A stretch of 31,820 bases of DNA from Spirochaetia bacterium (GCA_025997715.1 BNUY01000012.1:1-31820); one strand, 5' to 3'. Counted from the first letter of the stretch, positions 24,211 through 30,849 are shown. The notes: a model not told the origin generated them from the sequence alone. A program made the numbers and translations.

Positions 24211-24228
24211 ATTTAGGAGTTAAGGGAT

Positions 24229-24444
24229 ATGCCGGCAAAAAGTCCTCGGTGGGAAAGCGAAATGATGGGTGGAAAAAATGCCAATCCAAAGGCCTGTGAA
24301 ACCTGCGCGTTTTCGCACGGAGAAGCTCCCTGGGCAGATGAGCCAATAAAGGGTAGTTGTGAAATGTTCGAGTACCCCGATACCAAACCGGATACGGTGT
24401 ATTTCGATGGCGCAGAATGCGAGTATTACGAGAAGCAGGAATAA
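24229..24444 (+). CDS. Small cysteine-rich element protein
   Basis: A 71-residue protein with four cysteines, in ACETCAF, GSCEMF and AECEYYE, which could bind one zinc ion. Similar ACETCAFSHGEAPWAD-type small proteins are frequent in phages and plasmids of anaerobes; their role is unknown. AAGGGAT stands just before the ATG. A terminator hairpin lies immediately upstream and no separate promoter was found, so expression may depend on anti-termination or read-through. Confidence 0.8.
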   Translation: MPAKSPRWESEMMGGKNANPKACETCAFSHGEAPWADEPIKGSCEMFEYPDTKPDTVYFDGAECEYYEKQE

Positions 24445-24469
24445 AACCATTACTACTGAAATGATTTTC

Positions 24470-24778
24470 TCACAGAATTAGTCCGGGGCTTGACCGTAGG
24501 GCTTTTTTTGATATTGATGATCCACTTTTTTTGCCATGAATAAGCACCCGGTACAGCCCTGCCGCCTTGTCCCTCAATTCTTGGGGATCTAAGCCAAGCA
24601 CTAAAGCATAAGCCTCACAATCCGGGGAATAAAAAAAGGCCATAGCCTCATCTTTTGCTACATCGGAAATTCCAGAGAGTAAGACCCTGCCCCGGAGATC
24701 ATCCAAAGCGCGAGATATGATCGCCGCCATTAAAGACCGGTACGCCACTTTTTGCCCAGATGTTAAATCAGTCGCCAT
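24470..24778 (-). CDS. Hypothetical phage-type protein, 102 aa
   Basis: Small soluble protein with the segment AMAFFYSPDCEAYALVLGLDPQELRDKAAGLYRVL, a pattern that recurs in short phage proteins of unknown function. It is last in the leftward operon and overlaps the preceding gene by 11 bases. It ends 26 bases from the converging cysteine-rich gene, without an obvious terminator hairpin in between. The N-terminus starts MATDLTSGQKVAYR. Confidence 0.72.
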   Translation of the reverse strand: MATDLTSGQKVAYRSLMAAIISRALDDLRGRVLLSGISDVAKDEAMAFFYSPDCEAYALVLGLDPQELRDKAAGLYRVLIHGKKSGSSISKKALRSSPGLIL

Positions 24779-25019
24779 GGCCTTCCTGTCTCGATATATA
24801 ATCCGTGAGCCGCAGGATCATTTTGTCAAGGAAACTGCCTTCTTTCATGCCCATATATCGTAACGCTTCAGTTATCCGCTGACACAACAGCAGTGCCGTG
24901 TCCAGATCGTTAATTAACAGGGGATCATCCAGGGCCTCAAAAATCTGGTTAAGATCATAATTGTTTTTTGCTGCGTTAAGCATTTCATCAGTAATTATCT
25001 GGGCTGGGCTTTTATTCAT
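24768..25019 (-). CDS. Small helical element protein (paralogue of 26520-26753)
   Basis: An 83-residue helical protein. The start at 25019 overlaps the previous stop as ATGA and was preferred to an in-frame ATG at 25040 inside the upstream gene. The core INDLDTALLLCQRITEAL, followed by DKMILRLTDYISRQ, is clearly related to INDKAGALLACQKIQQIL followed by NKLLHGLMEYISRQ in the protein at 26520-26753. The two are paralogues from an internal duplication or from separate acquisition. Function unknown. Confidence 0.75.
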   Translation of the reverse strand: MNKSPAQIITDEMLNAAKNNYDLNQIFEALDDPLLINDLDTALLLCQRITEALRYMGMKEGSFLDKMILRLTDYISRQEGHGD

Positions 25020-25663
25020 TGATGATATGGCTCCCCCCACCGTCTTTGATAATCAGCCGGAGTTGCGGGGCCTCCAGCGCGGATCTGTTTTCGCCATTCC
25101 TCTTTGGCAACGCTGTCCTGCGGTTTCTCTGTTCCTGATGTTCCGGCATTAGTAGTGCTGCCAGTCTGATCACCTGCTTCACCAGATGAATTAGAAGCAT
25201 TGATTTTTGTGGTGTCCGAATGGACGATCTTTATCTTTTTGAACTCCATTGAAAAGGGCAGATTTGCGCCAGTCTCGGCCTCACGGTCAATGGTGAAGGA
25301 TGTAATAACCATACTGGTAACAGTCTCCAGCCCGAGAACTACATCGAGTTTAGTCTTTGCCTTTGTCAGCTTTTTCAATTCTTGATAGGCTTGTCGAACC
25401 CGCGCCATTCTATCGGGGGCCTGAAGGTTTGAAATGGAATTACCATCTGTCGTTTTTACCTCAAACGCCGTGTTCCCAATGAACGCCTCAACTGAGATTA
25501 CGTCCTGGTCTTCAATAATGTTGTCAGCAATATTGCTTCCTTCTTCGACAGGGATATCTGTAACCGAGTTTGAAAATTGATAATGTTCCGCAATAAAGGC
25601 GTCAACAACAAAAGTACCTATCATTTTCTTAGGTATTTGGTATTGAAAACTTACTTCTGGCAT
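25016..25663 (-). CDS. Dit-like phage tail (baseplate) protein
   Basis: A 215-residue protein. The first 150 residues match the Dit-like tail-protein N-terminal family: SNSVTDIPVEEGSNIADNII, followed by the strand-rich LDVVLGLETVTSMVITSFTIDRE and LPFSMEFKKIKIV. Proteins of this fold lie at the tail tip or baseplate. The last 60 residues are a low-complexity Ser/Thr/Gly/Asn linker (NASNSSGEAGDQTGSTTNAG) that ends WRKQIRAGGPATPADYQRRWG. AAGGAG is 9 bases upstream. No other tail gene is visible in the element, which is unexpected. Confidence 0.75.
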   Translation of the reverse strand: MPEVSFQYQIPKKMIGTFVVDAFIAEHYQFSNSVTDIPVEEGSNIADNIIEDQDVISVEAFIGNTAFEVKTTDGNSISNLQAPDRMARVRQAYQELKKLTKAKTKLDVVLGLETVTSMVITSFTIDREAETGANLPFSMEFKKIKIVHSDTTKINASNSSGEAGDQTGSTTNAGTSGTEKPQDSVAKEEWRKQIRAGGPATPADYQRRWGEPYHQ

Positions 25664-25744
25664 TTAATTTTCTCCTTTACTTTCCAACGCTCAATATACT
25701 GTACTCCGAGGCAATAATCGCTTTCCATTATCCAGCCTTTTTCA

Positions 25745-26113
25745 TCAGTTCACGCCTACCGTTTTGGAGTTATAGGCTTTCTCAATGGCATCCATGCGCT
25801 GGTCCATGCTGCGTAACTCAAACACCTTGATAACGTTTTCGACAACGGCCTTGGCCGCCCCCAGGCGCTGCGGGGCCGCCTCCTTGTTTTCGATTAGTTC
25901 ATTAAGCGCGTTTATGGCCTTCGTCATACTGTTTTCCAGACGATTGATGTTGGCTTCAAAAAGCTCTTTGCGCTTCGTTTCTACCAAGTTCCGGACACCC
26001 CCATTAAGCCAACGGTACGCGGTAGCTTCCGAAACTCCGGCTTTCTCTGCGGCCGCCGTGATGGTATCGCCAAGCAAGAGGGATTCAATGAACGTCATTC
26101 GTTTAGTGTTCAA
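25745..26113 (-). CDS. HTH protein resembling a phage terminase small subunit
   Basis: A 122-residue protein with an N-terminal homeodomain-like HTH (FIESLLLGDTITAAAEKAGVSEATAYRWL) followed by a coiled-coil-like helix (LFEANINRLENSMTKAINALNELIENKEA), an order typical of the HTH/terminase-small-subunit proteins of phages. These bind packaging sites in DNA. It could instead be a transposase-type HTH regulator. The start is taken as TTG at 26113, with AGAGG upstream; an ATG 15 bases downstream is the alternative. If real, it would be the only packaging-related gene here. Confidence 0.65.
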   Translation of the reverse strand: MNTKRMTFIESLLLGDTITAAAEKAGVSEATAYRWLNGGVRNLVETKRKELFEANINRLENSMTKAINALNELIENKEAAPQRLGAAKAVVENVIKVFELRSMDQRMDAIEKAYNSKTVGVN

Positions 26114-26118
26114 GTCTC

Positions 26119-26523
26119 TTATTTCCTCTCATTTTCTTTTTTCGTCCACCGTCCCTGATAAAGATATTCAGACCATATTTTCCCGCAAGGCTGATCCTTT
26201 ATATCCTTTCCACCGGCATTAGACCACAGCCTTTCTTGCTCCTTAATGGCCTCGTTTGTCTCGTTAAAAATAACCCAAACCGGATTTATAAAGTCCTTTG
26301 TCCATTTTTCCAGAATCCGGCGACCGGCTTCATAGTCCGGGGCACTCCCGAATCTATAATTGCCATGAGCCGGATCAAGCATCACACGCACCTTAAAGAA
26401 ATTGTCCATCTTGGTATTCAGAAAATCCGTGTGAATCTCAATTATCGCTACTGATTTTCGGGGCTTTATGTTTTGTGATATATAATCCTCAAAAAACCTT
26501 AACCGGCGCTCAATGGCCTTCAT
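26119..26523 (-). CDS. Hypothetical element protein, 134 aa
   Basis: Family not recognised. The protein is basic at both ends, with the segment SVAIIEIHTDFLNTKMDNFFKVRVML in the middle and WTKDFINPVWVIFNETNEAIKEQERLW later, a mixed alpha-beta pattern. It overlaps the upstream 77-residue gene as ATGA and stands 5 bases before the HTH gene. The coupled position supports it as a real gene. Confidence 0.7.
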   Translation of the reverse strand: MKAIERRLRFFEDYISQNIKPRKSVAIIEIHTDFLNTKMDNFFKVRVMLDPAHGNYRFGSAPDYEAGRRILEKWTKDFINPVWVIFNETNEAIKEQERLWSNAGGKDIKDQPCGKIWSEYLYQGRWTKKENERK

Positions 26524-26753
26524 GCTTTCTTACTCTCCCCCATGACCGTTATTTTTTCTTGGGCATTCTGTCTTGATATGTACTCCATAAGCCCGTGTAA
26601 AAGCTTGTTATAAACACTATCTTCCGGCATGCCATTATACTCACGTAAAATCTGCTGTATTTTCTGACACGCCAGTAATGCCCCAGCCTTATCATTGATG
26701 ATTATTGGTTCGACCGGAGATTCAAATTTCTGGGCGGTGTTCTTTTTCTTCAT
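26520..26753 (-). CDS. Small helical element protein (paralogue of 24768-25019)
   Basis: A 77-residue protein, related to the 83-residue protein nearer the left end of this operon by the shared segments INDKAGALLACQKI and LMEYISRQ. It overlaps both neighbours by 4 bases. The N-terminus is lysine-rich (MKKKNTAQKFES). Function unknown. Confidence 0.75.
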   Translation of the reverse strand: MKKKNTAQKFESPVEPIIINDKAGALLACQKIQQILREYNGMPEDSVYNKLLHGLMEYISRQNAQEKITVMGESKKA

Positions 26754-26980
26754 ACCTCACTCCTTCCCCGCGCCTGCGGGCATTCCGGGACGGCTCCACG
26801 CCGCTTATCAATCGCCGTTTCGGCCTTCACGTGTTGGAACCGGTAATTCTTTTCCCCGGTAATCTGCACCAAGTTCGAGGGCTCGCCCACAAATGAAACC
26901 ACTACCCGGCCATATTCTCCAGGCTTAATTTCCTTGCACAAGTCCCGAAAGGTCGTATCTTGCTCTGTTGTCAATTCCAT
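26750..26980 (-). CDS. Hypothetical element protein, 76 aa
   Basis: The start at 26980 is chosen because GGAGGAG precedes it; an upstream in-frame ATG at 27061 lacks one. The protein has a beta-rich centre (GRVVVSFVGEPSNLVQITGEKNYRFQ) and a basic, proline-containing tail. Family not recognised. A compact strand pattern such as this suits a small nucleic-acid-binding or inhibitor protein, but nothing specific can be said. Confidence 0.65.
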   Translation of the reverse strand: MELTTEQDTTFRDLCKEIKPGEYGRVVVSFVGEPSNLVQITGEKNYRFQHVKAETAIDKRRGAVPECPQARGRSEV

Positions 26981-27057
26981 GTTCTCCTCCCTGCCTCTGT
27001 TGGCCATACAATGTATATGATTCCAGGGTGTCGGCGGCAGCCCCGGACAATCTCCCT

Positions 27058-27414
27058 TCAAGCGATAGTGTCTCCCTCAAACAGCGGCCCGAGATCCGCG
27101 TAGCCTTCACGCCGGAGGGCCGCATCCAGTTCCTGAAATGAGCGTGCAACTATCACCACGCCACCCAGTGATTCGATTTCCCGCAAAAAATCTCGCTGTT
27201 CATCCGTAAGCCGACCGCGCTTCGCTTTCGTTTCCACCGCAAGAAATCGGCCATCCGGTAGACACCCCAGAATGTCGCTGCTCCCTTTCAGGCCAAAATG
27301 AAGCCACCTGTCCGGGGCTATTTTCACGCTACCGGTGGGGTTATTCCATGCCTTGATATTCCGCTTCTTGAGGTAGCGGAGGCATTCGGCTTTGATGCGT
27401 CCTTCCGGGGTCAA
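27058..27414 (-). CDS. VRR-NUC domain nuclease
   Basis: A 118-residue protein made up of a single VRR-NUC nuclease domain. The PD-(D/E)xK residues are D47 in GSSDILG, and E61 and K63 in LAVETKAKRG; the rest, LTDEQRDFLREIESLGGVVIVA, is the family signature. Stand-alone VRR-NUC proteins are common in phages and probably cut branched DNA or Holliday junctions during replication. The gene overlaps the replication protein gene by 4 bases, which supports a role in element replication or recombination. Confidence 0.9.
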   Translation of the reverse strand: MTPEGRIKAECLRYLKKRNIKAWNNPTGSVKIAPDRWLHFGLKGSSDILGCLPDGRFLAVETKAKRGRLTDEQRDFLREIESLGGVVIVARSFQELDAALRREGYADLGPLFEGDTIA

Positions 27415-28382
27415 AACTCAACATCCTCCTCTTGTGGTATCGCTGCGAGGGTCTGTTCTTGCTCATCTGGCCCCGGACGATTTCTCAAAAACGCTCTAAA
27501 CGTTGTGGAAAAATCTATCGGCTCTTCAAAAACGTAGGCCTCGGTATTCTCGTCAAAATGAAAGGTCCAATTACATCGTGGGCATACCAGTCTGTCTTCC
27601 GGCTGCAGGGGCGCCTCGCAATGTCCGCATACCTTCGGGGTATTTGCCCTTGCCGCTTCTTTCCGGTGCCGCTCTTGTTCCGCCGCAGCCGCGCTGATCT
27701 GCCTGATACGCCATTCAGGGTAATCTTCCCGGCGATCAGTCCATTTCAAGGCGGAGATGAAAAGCTTCTTCATTTCCGCAGGCGGTTTTTCTGGGTAAGA
27801 TTCCCGGACTATCCCTGCGGTGTATTCCAAGAAACTGAACGGCCCAGCAACCCAATCGGGATCAATCCCGGTATTGAGAATCTCCCCAGCGATTTTCTCG
27901 TCCAAGGTGTAACCTGCTTTCTTGGCTTCTTCCAGAAAAGTAAAAATAGTGGTGGTGGTTTCTGGTTTTTCAGTACCGCCGCCCTCGGCGGAGGTACCAC
28001 CACCACAAGAACAATTACAAGATGAAGAAGAAGAGGAAGAACAAGAAGAAGTATCAGAATTATGCGCCGGTATACGTTCGTATACGTCCGTATTCGGTTG
28101 TATGGCATTACGATGTTTTTCCCAGCGTGTGTTGACCGCATTCCTGGAAGACTCCCGCTTCTTAAGCAGCTTCTCCATGTTCCTATCAAGCGAAGGTTTG
28201 GATAAGGAAAATATGGCCTTTGCTACCCCGACTAATTTGGGTTCAACACCATCACAGCCATACTTCATGAGGGCAAGGACGGTCTCCTTGAACACTTCGG
28301 GCGGCTCATCGGCAAGCGCATCCGTTACGGATTTGTAGAGTACGATGCTCTCAATCGGTTTTACATTGGATTCTGTATTCAT
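27411..28382 (-). CDS. Putative replication protein with zinc ribbon (DUF6291-like)
   Basis: A 323-residue protein. The N-terminal 90 residues (LYKSVTDALADEPPEVFKETVLALMKYG...) resemble the DUF6291 family found beside phage replication genes. A Ser/Cys/Gly/Thr-rich linker at about 109-136 is encoded by a purine-rich, hairpin-prone DNA tract. The middle part (residues 145-240) is helical, with IFTFLEEAKKAGYTLD and RREDYPEWRIRQISAAA. A C-terminal zinc ribbon has C252, C255, C267 and C270 (CGHCEAPLQPEDRLVCPRC). The order beside VRR-NUC suggests a DnaD-like or primase-loading role. The exact function is not settled. Confidence 0.7.
   Translation of the reverse strand: MNTESNVKPIESIVLYKSVTDALADEPPEVFKETVLALMKYGCDGVEPKLVGVAKAIFSLSKPSLDRNMEKLLKKRESSRNAVNTRWEKHRNAIQPNTDVYERIPAHNSDTSSCSSSSSSSCNCSCGGGTSAEGGGTEKPETTTTIFTFLEEAKKAGYTLDEKIAGEILNTGIDPDWVAGPFSFLEYTAGIVRESYPEKPPAEMKKLFISALKWTDRREDYPEWRIRQISAAAAEQERHRKEAARANTPKVCGHCEAPLQPEDRLVCPRCNWTFHFDENTEAYVFEEPIDFSTTFRAFLRNRPGPDEQEQTLAAIPQEEDVEF
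27949..28053. repeat. Low-complexity, hairpin-forming tract in the replication gene
   Basis: The tract has GTGGTGGTGG near 27949, CCACCACCAC at 28006, an inner inverted GTACC/GGTAC pair, and then a purine run of GAAGAA type to about 28053. It encodes the Ser/Cys-rich and Gly/Thr-rich linker of the protein at 27411-28382. Slippage here could change linker length or frame. Confidence 0.55.
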
Positions 28383-28392
28383 CAGCGCCCCC

Positions 28393-28605
28393 TCACGTCT
28401 TCATAGGGGCTTTGTTTCCTCCGGCAAGGAAGCTCTGCGCTTTTTCTACGGTGTACCGTACCAATTCGAAAGCGATGAATATAATCGCCTTGGGGTATTT
28501 GCCTTTTCCTGGAAATCGGTTTATATTATCAATAAATGCTTGTCGATTTCCGTTGACCGTTGCCCAGGGTTGCGCCCCTGGGTATTTTTTTTCTGCTCCT
28601 AGCAT
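28393..28605 (-). CDS. Hypothetical element protein, 70 aa
   Basis: A 70-residue basic protein starting MLGAEKKYPGAQPWATVNGN, with a hydrophobic helix AIIFIAFELVRYTVEKAQSFLAG. It overlaps the stop of the 58-residue gene upstream by 7 bases and ends 10 bases before the replication gene. This coupling supports it, though its sequence is otherwise unremarkable. Function unknown; a small membrane-associated protein is possible. Confidence 0.5.
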   Translation of the reverse strand: MLGAEKKYPGAQPWATVNGNRQAFIDNINRFPGKGKYPKAIIFIAFELVRYTVEKAQSFLAGGNKAPMKT

Positions 28606-28775
28606 TTATGTCCCCACTTCACCGTACGGATGCACTGCTCGGACACATGGCGTACTTCGCCGTTGTGTAGGGTCAGGATGATACCACACTCGCCATAGTC
28701 CGGGGCTGTTTCCAGTAGTTTTTTAATGGTGTCGATGGCGGTAGTTATTGCCGCCTGTTTTTGGGTGTCGGTCAT
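28599..28775 (-). CDS. Small hypothetical protein, 58 aa
   Basis: A 58-residue reading frame from ATG at 28775, starting MTDTQKQAAITTAIDTIKKL and ending TVKWGHKC. It overlaps the upstream HTH gene by ATGA and the downstream 70-residue gene by 7 bases, so it fits exactly into the coupled operon. The second half has GECGIILTLHNGEVRHVS, a strand-turn-strand pattern. Function unknown. Confidence 0.65.
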   Translation of the reverse strand: MTDTQKQAAITTAIDTIKKLLETAPDYGECGIILTLHNGEVRHVSEQCIRTVKWGHKC

Positions 28776-28999
28776 ACAGCTGCGCCCCCGTTCGCCTTGA
28801 CAATAAGAGCGTCAATGTACGCCTTTCCGACATAAGGGTAAGCGCCGATACGCACGGCGGGTATAGTCCCTTTCCGTATCTGTACCGATACGTTGGCTTT
28901 GGAACAGCCTAACAGTTGCGCTGTCTGCTTCACCGAGTAAAATTGCGGCTCATACTCTGTTTGTTTTGGTTGTTGAGTGGCAGGATTCATTGATACCAT
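28772..28999 (-). CDS. HTH_17 (excisionase/MerR-like) DNA-binding protein
   Basis: A 75-residue protein with a clear HTH_17 domain: FYSVKQTAQLLGCSKANVSVQIRKGTIPAVRIGAYPYVGKAYIDAL. It is first in the leftward operon. AAGGAG lies 10 bases before the ATG at 28999. It could be the excisionase of the element or its early regulator; an inverted repeat GATACTT lies between its promoter and its start. Confidence 0.82.
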   Translation of the reverse strand: MVSMNPATQQPKQTEYEPQFYSVKQTAQLLGCSKANVSVQIRKGTIPAVRIGAYPYVGKAYIDALIVKANGGAAV

Positions 29000-29050
29000 T
29001 ACACGTAATCTCCTTTGAGTAAGATTCCATCCGGCAATGGTTTTTAGTTT

Positions 29051-29068
29051 GATACTTCAAAAAGTATC
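29051..29068. promoter_or_regulatory. Operator candidate GATACTT-4-AAGTATC
   Basis: A perfect 7-bp inverted repeat with a 4-base spacer lies between the -10 of the leftward promoter and its first gene. A third half-site AAGTATC stands at 29123-29129, upstream of the -35. The arrangement suits a dimeric repressor that blocks this promoter. Confidence 0.55.
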
Positions 29069-29076
29069 TTATGAAT

Positions 29077-29106
29077 AATATATCTATTCTAAATGATTTC
29101 TGTCAA
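29077..29106 (-). promoter_or_regulatory. Promoter of the leftward operon
   Basis: On the minus strand a perfect TTGACA (29101-29106) and TATATT (29077-29082) are 18 bases apart. Transcription would start near 29070, leaving a leader of about 70 bases that contains the operator candidate at 29051-29068. Confidence 0.65.
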
Positions 29107-29234
29107 GTGGTTAATATGTTGTAAGTATCTATTGCATTTTGTTTTTCAATAAGGTTGATTGATAAAGGAAAATAATAATCACTAAAGGCAAACCAATGAC
29201 ACAAAAAGCTATTGAAAAATATTTTCACTTTTTT

Positions 29235-29402
29235 TCAAAGTATTCCCCTTTCAATCGCATCCTTGAGCGTTTTCAGCGCATACCAGAGTTTCAGCCCTTT
29301 CTTGTCTTGGTCGTTTTTCACCAGGGCAATGAGGGCGTTGCATAAGTCCAGAGCATCGCTCCGGTTCCCTATGCGGGGATCGGTTTTTTCAGGGTCTTCC
29401 AT
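29235..29402 (-). CDS. Small hypothetical protein, 55 aa
   Basis: A 55-residue frame from ATG at 29402, starting MEDPEKTDPRIGNRSDALDL and ending TLKDAIERGIL. It begins 2 bases after the integrase stop, with an AGGGGG site inside the 3' end of the integrase gene, so it is coupled to integrase translation. It is helical and charged. Its position suggests a role in integration control, but its sequence shows no known family. Confidence 0.65.
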   Translation of the reverse strand: MEDPEKTDPRIGNRSDALDLCNALIALVKNDQDKKGLKLWYALKTLKDAIERGIL

Positions 29403-29404
29403 GC

Positions 29405-30589
29405 TCAGGCCCCCTTCTTATTTTTCAACACGCCCGCCAATTTTTTCCGTGCCGCCTTATAATCAATGACTTGGGCAACGTGGGTATAGTGGTTGGTTTG
29501 TGCTATGTTTTTGTGACCAGCCATTTCCTGAATCTCGATATCCGGTATACCGGCCAGCCGCCCAAGGGAAATGAAGCTGTGTCTAAGGGAGTGCGGGGTG
29601 ATATTCCGCCTCCTCTGTTCCTCCGCCGGTATGTCTATTGATTCCAGAATCTTTACCAGGGCTTTGTTAAAAAATTCGTCATCTACCGGATTCCCGTCTG
29701 TCAGTGGACTTTCTAATACGAATGATTCCGGCCCGATGTGTCGGCAAATTTTCCGTACCGCTTCAAGACAGGCCGAAACCTCAGGACCGTAAGGGACCGT
29801 TCTGGTACTTCCACACTTCGGCGCCTTAATCCCTTCCTTGTCTATGAAGTTATGGCGGATATGAATAAGCCCGTCCCCGATGTCCCCCCATTGCAAGCCC
29901 CGGACTTCCCCGCGCCGCATCCCGCAGCGTAGCCCTAAGAGTACTGCCAGCAATCGGCGGGGGTCATCCATGGGCAGGGCGCATACAAGCCCCGCTTCCG
30001 TCCTGGTAAGTATGCCCTTTTCCCGGGAGGTTTCGGCGGCCCGTGATACTGCCTTTGAAGGGTCAATGGGGATGTCCCCGCGCTTTGCCGCTTGCGCCAT
30101 GGCTACCCGTATAAGCTTCAGGCAATGGTTTGCCCGGCTGCCGGTTATACTATGGATTTCCCGCGCCCAGAGCTGCCAGCGTTCAAGATCCCCGGTGGTA
30201 ACATCGGAAAGGCGCATTTTTTTGAAGGGCGGATAGGTTGCGATATGGAGACGGATGTCACCTTGGTTGGTTTTGATGTAAGCCAGGGATAGGGGCTTAC
30301 TCTTCACCGCCTGGGCCTGTCGGACATAATCGCCGGACGGGGACCAAAAATTTTCAAGGTAGGATATGAAGCCGGTGTCGAGAGTATCGGTTGCGGTCAG
30401 CACCCCAGCCTGTAGTAACTGCCGAGCTACCTTTTCCGCCAGAGCCTTAGACTTGGTTAGAAGTACGCCGGTAGACCTCCGGCAAGCCTCTTTCGATTTT
30501 TCAAAATCCCAAAATCGAACCTGCCAGTAGGGGCTGTTTTTTACCCGGAATACAAGGTACTCGCTACGCTTAGATACGGAAACACGCAT
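29405..30589 (-). CDS. int: Tyrosine-type site-specific integrase
   Basis: A 394-residue tyrosine recombinase. It integrates and, with a directionality factor, excises the element at tRNA-Arg. Catalytic residues are all visible: R225 (GMRRGEVRGLQW), H333 and R336 (HSLRHSF), H359 (MAGHK) and the nucleophile Y368 (NHYTHV). The N-terminal 90 residues form the arm-binding domain, and a SAM-like core-binding domain follows. AAGGAG precedes the ATG. The gene lies immediately inside the right attachment site. Confidence 0.95.
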   Translation of the reverse strand: MRVSVSKRSEYLVFRVKNSPYWQVRFWDFEKSKEACRRSTGVLLTKSKALAEKVARQLLQAGVLTATDTLDTGFISYLENFWSPSGDYVRQAQAVKSKPLSLAYIKTNQGDIRLHIATYPPFKKMRLSDVTTGDLERWQLWAREIHSITGSRANHCLKLIRVAMAQAAKRGDIPIDPSKAVSRAAETSREKGILTRTEAGLVCALPMDDPRRLLAVLLGLRCGMRRGEVRGLQWGDIGDGLIHIRHNFIDKEGIKAPKCGSTRTVPYGPEVSACLEAVRKICRHIGPESFVLESPLTDGNPVDDEFFNKALVKILESIDIPAEEQRRRNITPHSLRHSFISLGRLAGIPDIEIQEMAGHKNIAQTNHYTHVAQVIDYKAARKKLAGVLKNKKGA

Positions 30590-30603
30590 AAAAACTCCTT
30601 CGG

Positions 30604-30624
30604 GGTTATAACTTGGTTATAACC
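30604..30624. repeat. Two GGTTATAAC repeats upstream of the integrase gene
   Basis: GGTTATAAC at 30604-30612 and the palindrome GGTTATAACC at 30615-30624 stand just upstream of the integrase ribosome binding site. They match the GGTTATAAGT pair at 19969-19990 near the left end. They could be integrase arm sites and could also autoregulate the gene. Confidence 0.45.
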
Positions 30625-30683
30625 GCCCTTAAAAAAGTGTTTTTAGCGCCGCTCTTCGGTAGCTAATTCTATATATATAAAAG

Positions 30684-30702
30684 AAATAGCAATCTGCTAT
30701 TT
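30684..30702. terminator. Hairpin between attR and the integrase gene
   Basis: AAATAGCA and TGCTATTT pair perfectly around ATC. On the plus strand two more T residues follow; on the minus strand CTTTTATATA follows. It could stop transcripts entering from the old tRNA promoter beyond attR. Confidence 0.5.
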
Positions 30703-30716
30703 TTCCGGGGGATTAG

Positions 30717-30735
30717 CCAGATGAGCTAATCTCTC
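30717..30735. repeat. attR: right copy of the 19-bp attachment repeat
   Basis: This is an exact copy of 19843-19861. Here the core has a clear tyrosine-recombinase form: GATTAGC (30711-30717), a 7-base spacer CAGATGA (30718-30724), then GCTAATC (30725-30731). Confidence 0.88.
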
Positions 30736-30760
30736 GGGTCCCAGAACAAATGACAATACC

Positions 30761-30789
30761 AAGCTACCAGATTCGCCCAAAAATGTCAA
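30761..30789 (-). promoter_or_regulatory. Orphaned original promoter of tRNA-Arg
   Basis: On the minus strand TTGACA (30784-30789) and TAGCTT (30761-30766) are 17 bases apart. A start near 30754 would give a leader of about 19 bases before the former tRNA 5' end at 30735. The element now separates it from the tRNA, so it reads into attR. Confidence 0.5.
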
Positions 30790-30849
30790 GGCCTTAAACA
30801 GCCTGTCCAGCAATTCTAAATTTGCCCGATTTATGATAAAATCGGGGGT

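Larger units (their letters stand above)
20014..29906. repeat. Dispersed octamer TCCGGGGC, 23 copies in the element
   Basis: Copies read on the plus strand start at 20014, 20148, 20399, 20604, 21647, 21956, 21989, 23310, 23601, 24482, 26336, 27311 and 28699. Copies on the minus strand start (plus coordinates) at 20047, 20202, 20389, 21832, 22856, 23374, 24689, 27040, 27470 and 29897. None was noticed in the rest of the window. They lie in both coding and non-coding DNA and cluster at the left end. Confidence 0.7.

Noticed and set aside
25651..25728. 25-codon frame before the Dit-like gene on the minus strand
   Set aside because: It overlaps the next start and has a weak ribosome site; it could be a leader peptide, but nothing beyond its position supports it.
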